DNA of 64,000 bases from an uncultured Bacteroidota bacterium (GCA_903926385.1 CAIYIS010000045.1:1-64000), one strand, 5' to 3'. Counted from the stretch's first letter, positions 1-7,940 are shown. Notes: a model not told the origin generated them from the sequence alone. A program made the numbers and translations.

Positions 1-408
1 TCTCCTTTGGAGAGGAGGGCAAACAGCCAGTGGCTGTTTGAGCCAGCTCATGCGCCTGCGAGGGGTGAGGCGTTCAGACGAATATAATCTTAGGGATAGG
101 TGTAATACATAATTTATAATTTCCCTCCCTCTGCCCTATCCTGCTTCATAATTTTTGATTTCAAATTTTGTTTTCTCAAAAATATTTCCTTATTTTTGCC
201 GTAGATTTAGCAAAAGCAATTAATACAAACAATCAAAAATCAAAACTGCTAATGGAAATTACTACCCTGTAATTTTATATTTTTCAATCATTGAATCATC
301 ATAATTATTACTGTTGATGCTATGCGTGTGCGCGTATAGTTTCAAAATATGTTGAACCTTCTGCATGTGTTTTTAATTGCAGCATGTGCAGGCTAAATAG
401 TAATTAAA
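1..408. other. Intergenic region with a dispersed-repeat fragment
   Basis: No gene is supported here. Bases 1-75 resemble the C/T-rich and G/A-rich repeat seen again near 8389, 24288 and 25971 (blocks like tctcctttggagagg and aggggtgagg). Inside it, 21-39 (aaacagccagtggctgttt) is a perfect 9-bp inverted repeat around one base. The rest, 80-408, is A/T rich and must hold the promoter of the LytTR gene, but I see no clear TAnnTTTG element. Confidence 0.6.
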
Positions 409-783
409 ATGAGCACCGAACCCCGATTGTACAATGTGCATAAGCTCGAAAAGATAGCTTTGCCAACCGAAGATGGATGCGTATTTATGGAAATGGCCAC
501 CATTAATTATTGCGAAGCAGATGGTAATTACACCACCGTTCATTTTCTCGACAAAACTCGTATTGTAGTTATCAACACTCTTATGGAAGTATTGAGTTTG
601 CTGCCCAAAGAAACATTTTTTAAGATTCACGATAAGCATGGTGTTAATCTGAATCAATGTAAAAAGTTTGACAAAGTAACTTCAAAAGTAGAAATGGAAA
701 ACGGAGAAAAACTGAAAGTGGCAAGGAGAAGAATTGCTGAATTCAAAGAAATTTATATGAATCCGAACCTCGGGAAGGACTAA
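409..783 (+). CDS. Stand-alone LytTR DNA-binding domain protein
   Basis: The 124-residue protein is almost entirely a LytTR DNA-binding domain (about residues 18-115). Visible features are the INYCEADGNYTTVHF strand region (32-46), the segment FFKIHDKHGVNLNQCKKF (70-87), which corresponds to the conserved F.R.H.S..VNL motif, and a basic C-terminal helix (KVARRRIAEFKE). LytTR proteins usually sit at the C-terminus of response regulators. Here there is no receiver or membrane domain, so the signal input is unknown. The ATG at 409 follows a non-coding A/T-rich leader. The next gene lies 174 bases downstream on the same strand and may be co-regulated, though this is inference. A transcriptional regulator role is likely; the targets are not visible. 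Confidence 0.85.
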   Translation: MSTEPRLYNVHKLEKIALPTEDGCVFMEMATINYCEADGNYTTVHFLDKTRIVVINTLMEVLSLLPKETFFKIHDKHGVNLNQCKKFDKVTSKVEMENGEKLKVARRRIAEFKEIYMNPNLGKD

Positions 784-957
784 AAATAGCCCTTTTCGGA
801 AACCCTCGTTACCACTTACAGGCGATTTACGACCAGCAAACGCCCATTTTCGACCAGATACACAATTTTTATTTCGCGCATTGCCCTGTTTCCGACCTTT
901 GCAGCAGGAAACACGCTTAGAAGGTTTCCATAATTATTAATCAAAAAACAAAATGTT

Positions 958-1620
958 ATGAAAAAGAACATTGTTCAAGTGCTGATAGCACTTCACTTCG
1001 CGGAGATGAAAGTAACCGAGTTACTGCCATTTGCCAGAAGTATTCACGACAATGCAGGGGCCGATCCGGGGGTTACCATCCCTCTGGCTACTGTAACACT
1101 GCTTGACGGACAGATAACTGATTTATCTGATACCGTTACACTGCGCGAGACTAACAAGTCGAAAGCGCTTACCACCCTGGAGGGCACTCAGGCAACTGAT
1201 GTCATCCTTACTCTAACCGACATTGCAAATCAGGTGCAAAAACAGGCTAATGCTATAATACCAGGCAATGTAGCCCGCGCCACGATGGCAATTCAAAGTA
1301 TCGGATTTATGATTAAGAGCACTCCGTCTCTTACCGGCCGTTACTTTAAAGTTTTTAAAACTGATGTTGGTTCTGCTAAAGTTCGCGTTAAAAAGGATAA
1401 ACTGGTGAACATCTATCACTGGCGTTATTCGCTTGACGGAATTACTTGGATTCGTTTACCCGATACTACTTCGGTTAGTATTAGTGTTAACGGACTTCCA
1501 AGCTTAAAAGTTGCGTATTTTCAATCTGCGCAAACTTTGAAAGCAAGTGGTATTGTTGAGGTTGATGTAAACGATATGGAACCTGTATGGAGCCATACCA
1601 TTTCTGCTTTAATTCCTTAA
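958..1620 (+). CDS. Fibronectin-like ~220-residue family protein (copy 1)
   Basis: This 220-residue protein has two parts: an N-terminal, mainly helical region (about 15-115, with LLPFARSIHDNAGADPG and a run of short Leu/Thr/Ala helices) and a C-terminal beta-rich region (about 125-218, with YHWRYSLDGITWIRLPDT) that looks like a fibronectin type III or similar Ig-like fold. The gene at 33301 has the same plan and length, so I treat the two as members of one Bacteroidota family; I know no function for it. No clear signal peptide is visible. A strong hairpin terminator follows at 1665-1706, and a 21-bp tandem array begins 133 bases after the stop. The paralogue at 33301 also lies next to such an array. 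Confidence 0.7.
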   Translation: MKKNIVQVLIALHFAEMKVTELLPFARSIHDNAGADPGVTIPLATVTLLDGQITDLSDTVTLRETNKSKALTTLEGTQATDVILTLTDIANQVQKQANAIIPGNVARATMAIQSIGFMIKSTPSLTGRYFKVFKTDVGSAKVRVKKDKLVNIYHWRYSLDGITWIRLPDTTSVSISVNGLPSLKVAYFQSAQTLKASGIVEVDVNDMEPVWSHTISALIP

Positions 1621-1664
1621 TGCAGTAGTAGCGTTTGCACGAAGCTTTGCTTAGCTTCAGGGTT

Positions 1665-1706
1665 AATCCCGGTAAGTAATTATTAAATTCTTACCGGGAT
1701 TTCTTT
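1665..1706 (+). terminator. Rho-independent terminator after the fibronectin-like gene
   Basis: The arms aatcccggtaag (1665-1676) and cttaccgggatt (1690-1701) form a perfect 12-bp stem with a 13-nt loop, followed by tctttt. A smaller hairpin, gaagct/agcttc, lies just upstream at 1641-1658. Position and strand fit the end of the gene at 958-1620. Confidence 0.8.
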
Positions 1707-1753
1707 TGTATTTCCCCTTCTTTTTTCCCTACTTTTAACAATATCGTTTAGTC

Positions 1754-2068
1754 GAGTCCGAGTCGCGATTATTTGTGTCCGAATAATCATTATCCGAGTC
1801 CGACTATTCATTATTCGAGTCCGAATAATTGTTATCCGAGTCCGACTATTCATTACTCTAGTCCGAATAATCATTATTCGAGTCCGAGTAGCGATTATTT
1901 GTGTCCGACTATTCGTTATTCGAGTCCGAATAATCATTATCCGAGTCCGACTATTCATTACTCGAGTCCGAATAATCATTATTCGTGTCCGAGTAGCGAT
2001 TATTTGTGTCCGACTATTCATTATTCGAGTCCGAATAATCATTATCCGAGTCCGAATAATCGATATTG
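1754..2068. repeat. 21-bp palindromic tandem array A (15 units)
   Basis: Fifteen consecutive 21-bp units begin with gagtccg or gtgtccg. Three unit types alternate: type A (core gaataatcattat), type B (core gactattcatta) and type C (core gagtagcgatta). Their order is C A B A B A C B A B A C B A A, which gives a higher-order period of about five units. Type A units contain the perfect inverted repeat gaataat-c-attattc, extended in places to cgaataatcattattcg. The array is bracketed by an inverted repeat: aacaatatcg at 1737-1746 and cgatattgtt at 2061-2070. Because 21 is a multiple of three, both strands keep stop-free frames across it, and I do not regard those as genes. There are no unique spacers, so this is not CRISPR. 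Confidence 0.93.
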
Positions 2069-2159
2069 TTGAAATAATCGCTGATATTCTATAAACGGTG
2101 GGGGTTGGAGGGGGAGTATTTGGTTGTGTTTGTAAGGTTGGGGCATGGATTTTTAAAAA

Positions 2160-3167
2160 GTGAAGCTTTTTTTCTTACATTTGTTTCAAGAAAACACACT
2201 TTATTTGAATACACTCGCTACATATCTTCAAGCTTTTAAAAAACTAAAGCGAGGGAATACTCCTTATGGACTTGCACCGCATAAGCCCATATTATTGCTA
2301 AGTGTTTTGCAAGGTTTCCAAAACAAACTAATTACGCAAAACCAAATAAGTATCACCCCCGAGTTGGTATTTTTGTTTAAAGCCAACTGGACAGCCCTTG
2401 TGAATACTCCTTTTGTTTGTAATTTTGCTTTACCCTTCTTTCATCTGCATAAGGAAAAACCAAAGTACTGGCACTTGGTTCCAAAGTCGGGTTTTGAAGT
2501 TATGTTATCTGCTATGGAATCCATTTCTAGTTTTACAGCATTAAACGGGGCAGTGCAATATGCTACGTTGGATGAAGACTTGTTTGAACTCATGAAGGAA
2601 ACAACAAGCAATGGTATTTTACAACAATTTTTAATTGACACCTATTTTCCTTCCACCAAAAGTAATTTCAGCAATTCATCCGGTGAACAAAAGAAACTAT
2701 TTGACGACCTTGAAGGAAAAATACTACACGAGCCTGCCACGGCTTACCGAGCCGAAATAAAAAAACTGATAGCGGAACAAAACGAAGAAGAAATTTTTAT
2801 ACGTGGCAGTTTGTTTAAACGAGAAATACCTAAAATATATAATAATACCTGCTGTATTTCGGGGATGAAGATAGATGCAGTAATTAATGTTTCGATGATT
2901 GATGCCTGCCATATTGTGCCTTTTGCCGAAAGTTATGACGATACCATTACCAACGGCATAGCCCTATGCCCCAATTTACACAGGGCTTTCGACCGTGGGT
3001 TGATAAGCATTGATGATGATTACCGAGTGGTAATTTCAAATAAATTTAAAGAAGAAACCAGCAATTATGGCATTGGCATATTTGCAGGTAAACAAATAAA
3101 CCTGCCCGCTAACCCTAAGTTTTACCCTAGTTTGGAGAATTTTGGGAGGCATAGGGGGAGGTTTTGA
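2160..3167 (+). CDS. HNH endonuclease, restriction-type
   Basis: A 335-residue protein with a C-terminal HNH nuclease domain of the HNH_2 type. The signature runs CCISGMKI (231-238), DACHIVPF (His251), TNGIALC (Asn265) and NLHRAFDRG (His274), so the H-N-H triad is complete. The N-terminal 200 residues (YGLAPHKPILLLSVL at about 36-50) are typical of putative restriction endonucleases with this domain order. The frame opens with GTG at 2160 because an in-frame stop lies at 2154. No upstream ATG is usable, so the exact start is uncertain. It stands at the left edge of an A/T-rich island that carries a DUF262/ATPase operon, which fits a defence role. No methyltransferase partner is visible nearby, so a methylation-dependent or abortive mode is possible. 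Confidence 0.82.
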   Translation: MKLFFLHLFQENTLYLNTLATYLQAFKKLKRGNTPYGLAPHKPILLLSVLQGFQNKLITQNQISITPELVFLFKANWTALVNTPFVCNFALPFFHLHKEKPKYWHLVPKSGFEVMLSAMESISSFTALNGAVQYATLDEDLFELMKETTSNGILQQFLIDTYFPSTKSNFSNSSGEQKKLFDDLEGKILHEPATAYRAEIKKLIAEQNEEEIFIRGSLFKREIPKIYNNTCCISGMKIDAVINVSMIDACHIVPFAESYDDTITNGIALCPNLHRAFDRGLISIDDDYRVVISNKFKEETSNYGIGIFAGKQINLPANPKFYPSLENFGRHRGRF

Positions 3168-3309
3168 GGGGGGACCTTAATAGAGTAAGATTACTAAAGC
3201 ACAAATTGATTTCATATATGACTATTTGTTACTTATTCTTCAAGAATTTCCATTAGTTAGATTTTTTGCTGTGATAATAATTATATTTGCGTCTCAATTT
3301 TAATAAGTA

Positions 3310-4422
3310 ATGGCTGAACAGGAACAAGAAAAAACAATAGAGAAAGACGAGGATACCGCATTAGAAGATAAAAAGGATGATGGAAGTCTTTATCCTTATG
3401 ACCCAGCCTATGAAAGTATTGAAATAGGAGAAGAGCCTTTTTCAGTGTATGAGTATTTAAGACAATTGGAAAAAGGAAAAATAGTCATTCAGCCAGACTT
3501 CCAAAGAAATCAAGTTTGGAGTAATGTTCAAAAAAGTAAATTCATCGAATCAATTATTTTGAATTTCCCATTACCTCCAATTTATTTGAACGAAACAAAA
3601 GAAGCCAAATATATAGTTATCGATGGACTCCAAAGGTCAACAGCAATTCAACAATTTTATAAAGGAGAATTTCCATTACAAGATATTGAAGCATTACCAA
3701 AATACAATGGGTTGTTTTTTAAAGGGCTTCCAGAGACATTACAGTCGAAATTTGAAGATAAAAAACTAACAGTTTTTGTTTTGAAACCATCTACACCAAT
3801 GGTAGTTATTTATGATTTATTTAACAGAATAAATACTGGGGGAACAATGTTAAATAGGCAAGAAGTACGTAATTGTATTTTTATTGGAAAATCAACACGA
3901 CTTTTAAAAGAGTTATCAGAACAAGATTATTTCCAGGAAGCTATTTATTGGGGAGTGAAATCTACAAGAATGAAGGACCGTGAAGTAGTATTGAGATATT
4001 TAGCATTTAAATGGTTTGATTATCAAAATGATTACACTGGAGATATGAGTGAATTTGTTGAAACTGCTATGAAAAAAATAAACAAAGCAGAGGATGAAAT
4101 AATTGAAGACATGAAATTGGACTTTCGAAGAGTTATGGAATGGTCTTATTCTATTTGGGGTAGGGCCAATTTTAGAATCCCAACAGATTATACACGAGGA
4201 ACTATTAATACTGCTATTTTAGAAACAGTTTGTAATTTTCTTTCTTCTAAATCTGATACTTTTATTGAAAAAAATAGAGAAATAATTAAAACGAATTATT
4301 CTGCACTTATTGAAAACACTGTTTATTTTGAGGCAGTAACGAAATCAACAGGTAATAAAATAAAAGTTTTAGACCGATTTAGAATTGTTCACGAAATATT
4401 AAATCAAAACATAAATGATTAA
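3310..4422 (+). CDS. DUF262 (GmrSD N-terminal-like) protein
   Basis: A 370-residue protein whose first 190 residues after an acidic leader form a DUF262 domain: VIQPDFQRNQVW (59-70), the ParB/sulfiredoxin-like motif IDGLQR (104-109) and FNRINTGG (171-178). In GmrS/GmrD-type restriction enzymes this domain supplies NTP binding and hydrolysis linked to nuclease action. The DUF1524 HNH domain usual in GmrSD is missing here, so nuclease activity must come from elsewhere. The stop overlaps the next start by 8 bases, which indicates translational coupling with the ATPase at 4415. A -7-like element tatatttg lies at 3282-3289, about 20 bases before the start. Base composition is clearly A/T-richer than the housekeeping genes after 8030. 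It probably belongs to a defence operon. Confidence 0.88.
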   Translation: MAEQEQEKTIEKDEDTALEDKKDDGSLYPYDPAYESIEIGEEPFSVYEYLRQLEKGKIVIQPDFQRNQVWSNVQKSKFIESIILNFPLPPIYLNETKEAKYIVIDGLQRSTAIQQFYKGEFPLQDIEALPKYNGLFFKGLPETLQSKFEDKKLTVFVLKPSTPMVVIYDLFNRINTGGTMLNRQEVRNCIFIGKSTRLLKELSEQDYFQEAIYWGVKSTRMKDREVVLRYLAFKWFDYQNDYTGDMSEFVETAMKKINKAEDEIIEDMKLDFRRVMEWSYSIWGRANFRIPTDYTRGTINTAILETVCNFLSSKSDTFIEKNREIIKTNYSALIENTVYFEAVTKSTGNKIKVLDRFRIVHEILNQNIND

Positions 4423-5614
4423 AGAATTACAAATTCAGAATTTTAAATGTTTTCAGAAATCTCCTGTATTCGAGTTTTCAAAACTAAATTTGCTAACAGG
4501 TATAAATGGAAGGGGGAAATCATCTCTGTTACAATCCATAATTTTACTTTCTCAATCTAGTGAGCATTTAAAAAAAATCGAAAAGTTGATTCTCAATGGT
4601 AAATACATTCAATTAGGTAATTTCGATGATATAAAAAATAGTGAGACACCTAGAGGGGGAGTTATTTCATACAAAATTACACTCGATTCACCAAATTTAA
4701 AAATTGAATTAGATTTCGAAGAAAATGAATTGGATTCTTTAACTGCAAAAACTAAAAAAATAAAAACCGAATATAGTGCCATTGATGATGAGTCATTAAA
4801 GAAGACAATTAAAAGTGTTAAAGATTTCAACACTAGTATGGGATTTACAACCAGTGAAAAGGAAATCGTAGAGGAAGTGCCTCAGGTTATTTTTAGTGAA
4901 ATAATTTCGTACATTCATTATATAAGTGCTGATAGATTAGGACCAGTAAAATATGTTGATAAAACATCTCTTCCTGAATTTTTAAATGTTGGAGCCAGAG
5001 GAGAATACACTATCAATATTCTTGCAAATGACAACTTACCATTAGTGCAGGATCATATGTATTTGGGAATCGATGCAAAAAGCGTCATTCAACAAACAGA
5101 AGAATGGCTAAGTTATGTTTTGGAAGGTGCTAAAATAAAAATTGAAGGAAAAGAAAAGACAAGTAGTGTTTTGCAATTGCTTTTAAATAATAAAAATAAC
5201 TCATATAGTTACAAACCTTCCAATGTTGGTTTTGGTTATAGCTATATATTACCTTTAATTGTTAGTGGTTTAATTGCACAGCCTGGAGAAACTTTAATAA
5301 TTGAGAATCCTGAAGCACACCTTCATCCAAAAGCACAATCAAAAATTACTGAGTTTTTTGCAAGGGTAGCGTCTGGAGGAGTTCAGGTTTTCATTGAATC
5401 TCATAGTGAGCATATTTTAAATGGACTTAGAGTTAGTGCTTTAAATCCTGATATCAATATTAAACACGATGAGCTAACAATTCAATACTTTAACGAATCT
5501 TTTGAACCTGTAAAACTTGTTATGGACAAAAAAGGTAAAATAGAAAATTGGCCTGATGGTTTTTTTGACCAACAGGAAATAGATTTGGCAAATATCTTTA
5601 AATTTACAAGGTAA
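4415..5614 (+). CDS. AAA ATPase with C-terminal DUF3696
   Basis: A 399-residue SMC/OLD-like ATPase. Walker A is GINGRGKSS (29-37), the ABC-type signature region is SNVGFGYSYILPL (269-281), Walker B is LIIENPE (294-300) with the following AHLHPKAQ, and ESHSEH (328-333) is the switch segment. The C-terminus (about 350-398, including KGKIENWPDGFFDQQEIDL) matches DUF3696. No TOPRIM domain is present, so this is not a GajA/OLD nuclease. DUF3696 ATPases are often found beside DUF262 genes in defence islands, as here, where the genes overlap by 8 bases. I infer that the ATPase senses or gates the activity of the DUF262 protein and of the nuclease-like protein encoded 9 bases downstream. Confidence 0.88.
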   Translation: MIKELQIQNFKCFQKSPVFEFSKLNLLTGINGRGKSSLLQSIILLSQSSEHLKKIEKLILNGKYIQLGNFDDIKNSETPRGGVISYKITLDSPNLKIELDFEENELDSLTAKTKKIKTEYSAIDDESLKKTIKSVKDFNTSMGFTTSEKEIVEEVPQVIFSEIISYIHYISADRLGPVKYVDKTSLPEFLNVGARGEYTINILANDNLPLVQDHMYLGIDAKSVIQQTEEWLSYVLEGAKIKIEGKEKTSSVLQLLLNNKNNSYSYKPSNVGFGYSYILPLIVSGLIAQPGETLIIENPEAHLHPKAQSKITEFFARVASGGVQVFIESHSEHILNGLRVSALNPDINIKHDELTIQYFNESFEPVKLVMDKKGKIENWPDGFFDQQEIDLANIFKFTR

Positions 5615-5623
5615 CATAACGCT

Positions 5624-6526
5624 ATGAAAGCAGAGTTTTATATCGTAGCGGAATCTTTCGCCAATAACGAAAATTTTACAACTCCTGAAATTGAAAGTAA
5701 AACAAAATTGCTTTCCAACGATATTGTTTACATACGGAAATACAGTGAAACAAATAAACTTTTTGTTCATCACGATATTTATAATATAAATTTTCTTAAT
5801 GGTGTCCTGCTTTCGGATTTACTTTTCAATCCACAAATAGGAAAACAACATCTTGATAGAGATGTTTACAATGCCCTGCAAAGAATTTTAATTGAAACAG
5901 CAGTAACAACATATTCAACACAAGAAGTAATTACAGTTCTTTTACCTGAGCACAACCGAGACCTTTGTCATGGCTTAATCGCATTCAATTCCGTTGCAGG
6001 AGTTGCCCCCGAATTTCAAATTGTATATAATAGTCAAGGATGGCTTGATTTCAGAAGACATTATTTAGGTTTGTATCCCAAGAATGAAAATTTCTACATC
6101 AACGAATGCATAAAATATTTCCCCAATCTTTATTTCCACGAAAGAAACAGAGTTAGCATAAATTCAATTTTTGATGATTGCCCCATGAAAATAATTTATC
6201 ATTTGGCAGCATTGAATGACAAGTTCAAAAGCATTGACAAAAAAAACAAAAACCGAACACAGGTTTTAGAAGCCTTTTCAATTATATCACAATTAGATGA
6301 AACAGCTTCATTGGAAGGACACGCAGCAAGGAAAGTAGATTTTACTTTTGTTTTTGTAAATAATAAAAAAGAAAGTGTAGAAGTATGTTGCGAACCTCAC
6401 ATGAAGCTTTGTTATAGCGATACAAGTAGAGAGTATTCAAATGACAGAAGAATTTATTTCCATGAAGGAATCCCATCAATTAATGAAGGTAAGATTTTAG
6501 TTGGTCATATAGGAAGGCATCTTTAA
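5624..6526 (+). CDS. Unknown protein with nuclease-like C-terminus, third gene of the DUF262/DUF3696 operon
   Basis: I do not recognise a named family for this 300-residue protein. The C-terminal third carries a polar motif series: a Glu-rich helix (TASLEG, about 227-232), VDFTFVF with Asp239, then VEVCCEPHMKL (252-262) with Glu253, Glu257, His259 and Lys261, and a striking end GHIGRHL (294-300). The spacing of Asp on one strand and E-x-x on the next recalls PD-(D/E)XK nucleases, but the usual Lys is replaced (EVC), so this is a hypothesis. The N-terminal part is mixed alpha/beta with no signal peptide. It starts 9 bases after the ATPase stop and shares its A/T-rich composition, so it is very probably co-transcribed. 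It could be the effector of the system. Confidence 0.6.
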   Translation: MKAEFYIVAESFANNENFTTPEIESKTKLLSNDIVYIRKYSETNKLFVHHDIYNINFLNGVLLSDLLFNPQIGKQHLDRDVYNALQRILIETAVTTYSTQEVITVLLPEHNRDLCHGLIAFNSVAGVAPEFQIVYNSQGWLDFRRHYLGLYPKNENFYINECIKYFPNLYFHERNRVSINSIFDDCPMKIIYHLAALNDKFKSIDKKNKNRTQVLEAFSIISQLDETASLEGHAARKVDFTFVFVNNKKESVEVCCEPHMKLCYSDTSREYSNDRRIYFHEGIPSINEGKILVGHIGRHL

Positions 6527-6554
6527 ATTATTTTAAATATTTATTAATGGTTAA

Positions 6555-6632
6555 ATGTCGGATTCAAAAAACAATGTTCTTGTTGCGTTAATGAATTCGA
6601 GAGTAGATTTCGAAATTGCAAAAAATGAATGA
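6555..6632 (+). CDS. Possible 25-residue ORF or broken 5' end
   Basis: An ATG at 6555 opens a short frame, MSDSKNNVLVALMNSRVDF and six more residues, ending in TGA at 6630-6632. It overlaps the ATG at 6625 of the next small ORF, in another frame. The peptide looks like a normal protein N-terminus, so either it is a tiny coupled leader gene or one longer gene has been split by a frameshift. Support is weak. Confidence 0.25.
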   Translation: MSDSKNNVLVALMNSRVDFEIAKNE

Positions 6633-6831
6633 TGGTCGTAGGGAAGTATACTTAGAGGTTCAAAGAAAAGTAGAAGCAGAAAGCAAACAATATAGAACAG
6701 GTCAATTAAAACAAAGATACTTTGAATCTGAAAAACAAAAATGGTTAACAAGAACGGGAAATAAGCTCAAGCCATTTTGTATGGTCGCGGTTTATTATTT
6801 AAATAGAAAATTAAAGCAATGTTACAATTGA
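6625..6831 (+). CDS. Small basic hypothetical protein
   Basis: A 68-residue, Lys/Arg/Gln-rich protein starting at the ATG at 6625 (a TTG at 6616 would add three residues). It begins MNDGRREVYLEVQRKVEAES and continues as a charged helix, with a short C-terminal hydrophobic patch (MVAVYYLN). No family is recognised. It lies 7 bases before the next small gene and shares the island's A/T-rich composition. It could be the continuation of the frame at 6555 after a frameshift. The coding status is uncertain. Confidence 0.35.
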   Translation: MNDGRREVYLEVQRKVEAESKQYRTGQLKQRYFESEKQKWLTRTGNKLKPFCMVAVYYLNRKLKQCYN

Positions 6832-6838
6832 TTTTAAA

Positions 6839-7132
6839 ATGATCTTATTAGAAGAAACACAAATAACAATCGGTGTAGGAGCAGTAATTACCATTATTGC
6901 AACAGTAATTTCTGCTGCTGTAGTTTTTTCTTGGCTTCATTTTAAACAAAACAACAAACATGAAACGTTATGCAATGATTTAGATAAAAAAATGATCAAA
7001 CAAAATCATGAAATAGAAAAACTAAAAGATAAAGTTAGCTCCCATCAAAATACAATTGAAAGATTTACTTCACTTATGTTTGATAAAGCAGCAGAATCAA
7101 TGAAAAATAATAATAACTCATCTGAAAAATGA
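6839..7132 (+). CDS. Small membrane-anchored coiled-coil protein
   Basis: This 97-residue protein has a single N-terminal membrane segment (about 13-35, GVGAVITIIATVISAAVVF) followed by a charged, probably coiled-coil region (about 42-82, with repeated K/E/N and hydrophobic heptads such as HEIEKLKDKVSSHQNTIERF). No family name can be given. The stop codon overlaps the start of the next gene (ATGA), so the two are translationally coupled. It is probably part of a small membrane module at the right end of the accessory island; whether it works with the DUF262 operon is unknown. Confidence 0.6.
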   Translation: MILLEETQITIGVGAVITIIATVISAAVVFSWLHFKQNNKHETLCNDLDKKMIKQNHEIEKLKDKVSSHQNTIERFTSLMFDKAAESMKNNNNSSEK

Positions 7133-7365
7133 ATTACGCGAGATTAACAGAATTAGGTAACAAAATTCGTCATAACACTGCATCTAAAGCGGAGAAAGAT
7201 GAATATATGCTTATACTATATCAGAATGGAGATATTACCGAAAAGCAATACAATGATTATATTTCAGGCAGAAATACAGAATCATTAGTTAATGTCGGTT
7301 TGGCTGCAGGAGCAATACTTTTAGCAGGTTATTTATTATCGCAACTCTTTTCTAAAAAAGACTAA
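7129..7365 (+). CDS. Small protein with C-terminal membrane segment
   Basis: A 78-residue protein with a soluble N-terminal part (about 1-50; the segments KAEKDEYMLILYQNGDITEK and QYNDYISGRN suggest a short helical domain) and a C-terminal membrane segment (about 53-72, VNVGLAAGAILLAGYLLSQL) ending in lysines and aspartate. It overlaps the upstream gene by four bases (ATGA) and lies three bases before the next gene, so the three form a tight operon. The family and function are not recognised. Confidence 0.6.
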   Translation: MNYARLTELGNKIRHNTASKAEKDEYMLILYQNGDITEKQYNDYISGRNTESLVNVGLAAGAILLAGYLLSQLFSKKD

Positions 7366-7368
7366 ATA

Positions 7369-7863
7369 ATGTCTATAGAAACCTTTTTGCAAATCATCAT
7401 AGGATTGCTTACCGCCCTTTTTACAGGCTTCACCTGTTATTTGTTTTATAGAGAACGTAAGAGCACACTTCGGTCAGTTGTATATGAAAAGCAAATAGAA
7501 GCCTGTTATGAAATAATGGTCTTGTTTTCGGAATTAGAAGAAAGGTTGAAAGGTTGGGAAATTCAGAAAAAAGACCCAAATGATATTATTTATTCTGGTA
7601 ATTATGAAGAAGGTACTTTTATTACACACGCTAAATTATCAGCCGCAATTCGTAAATATTATATGATTTTGCCAAACAAAATATATAATGCCATTACAAA
7701 ACTTAATATTGAATTCAATCAGGAAATAGAAAATATGTCAGATGATAAATTATATGAATTTCCATGGCAGGTTGTTTCTTTCAATGCCATAGAAGTTTAC
7801 GATATGATAAGAATAGAATTTGGAATTGAAAAGTTGCATAAATCAAGTAAGAATGTAATTTAA
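7369..7863 (+). CDS. Membrane-anchored hypothetical protein
   Basis: A 164-residue protein with one N-terminal membrane segment (about 5-27, TFLQIIIGLLTALFTGFTCY) and a soluble helical domain after it (conserved-looking aromatic and acidic residues, EKQIEACYEIMVLFSELEE at about 40-58). This arrangement is common in accessory-island proteins of unknown role. It is the last gene of the three-gene membrane module. After its stop the composition changes and a repeat-rich, C/T-rich intergenic stretch precedes the housekeeping genes, so this is a likely right border of the acquired island. Confidence 0.6.
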   Translation: MSIETFLQIIIGLLTALFTGFTCYLFYRERKSTLRSVVYEKQIEACYEIMVLFSELEERLKGWEIQKKDPNDIIYSGNYEEGTFITHAKLSAAIRKYYMILPNKIYNAITKLNIEFNQEIENMSDDKLYEFPWQVVSFNAIEVYDMIRIEFGIEKLHKSSKNVI

Positions 7864-7940
7864 CTTCATTCAGTTCAACAGGCATCCTCGCTTATTCCCC
7901 TCTTCCCTATCACCTCCTGCCTAATTGCCCAATTGAACAA

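Noticed and set aside
1754-2068. CRISPR array
   Set aside because: The repeats are contiguous with no unique spacers, and no cas genes are in the window.
1683-2072. Stop-free frames on both strands across array A (heptad-like peptides)
   Set aside because: They exist because the 21-bp period is a multiple of three. No ribosome site, signal or conserved domain supports a protein, and both strands are open equally.
2160-4422. Septu-type pair from the HNH gene with the ATPase
   Set aside because: The HNH protein lies in a separate unit about 140 bp before the DUF262 gene and is larger than PtuB. The ATPase has a DUF3696 tail that is not part of PtuA, so I keep them as separate genes.
4415-5614. 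GajA-like nuclease of a Gabija system
   Set aside because: No TOPRIM domain is seen; the C-terminus matches DUF3696 and no helicase GajB follows.
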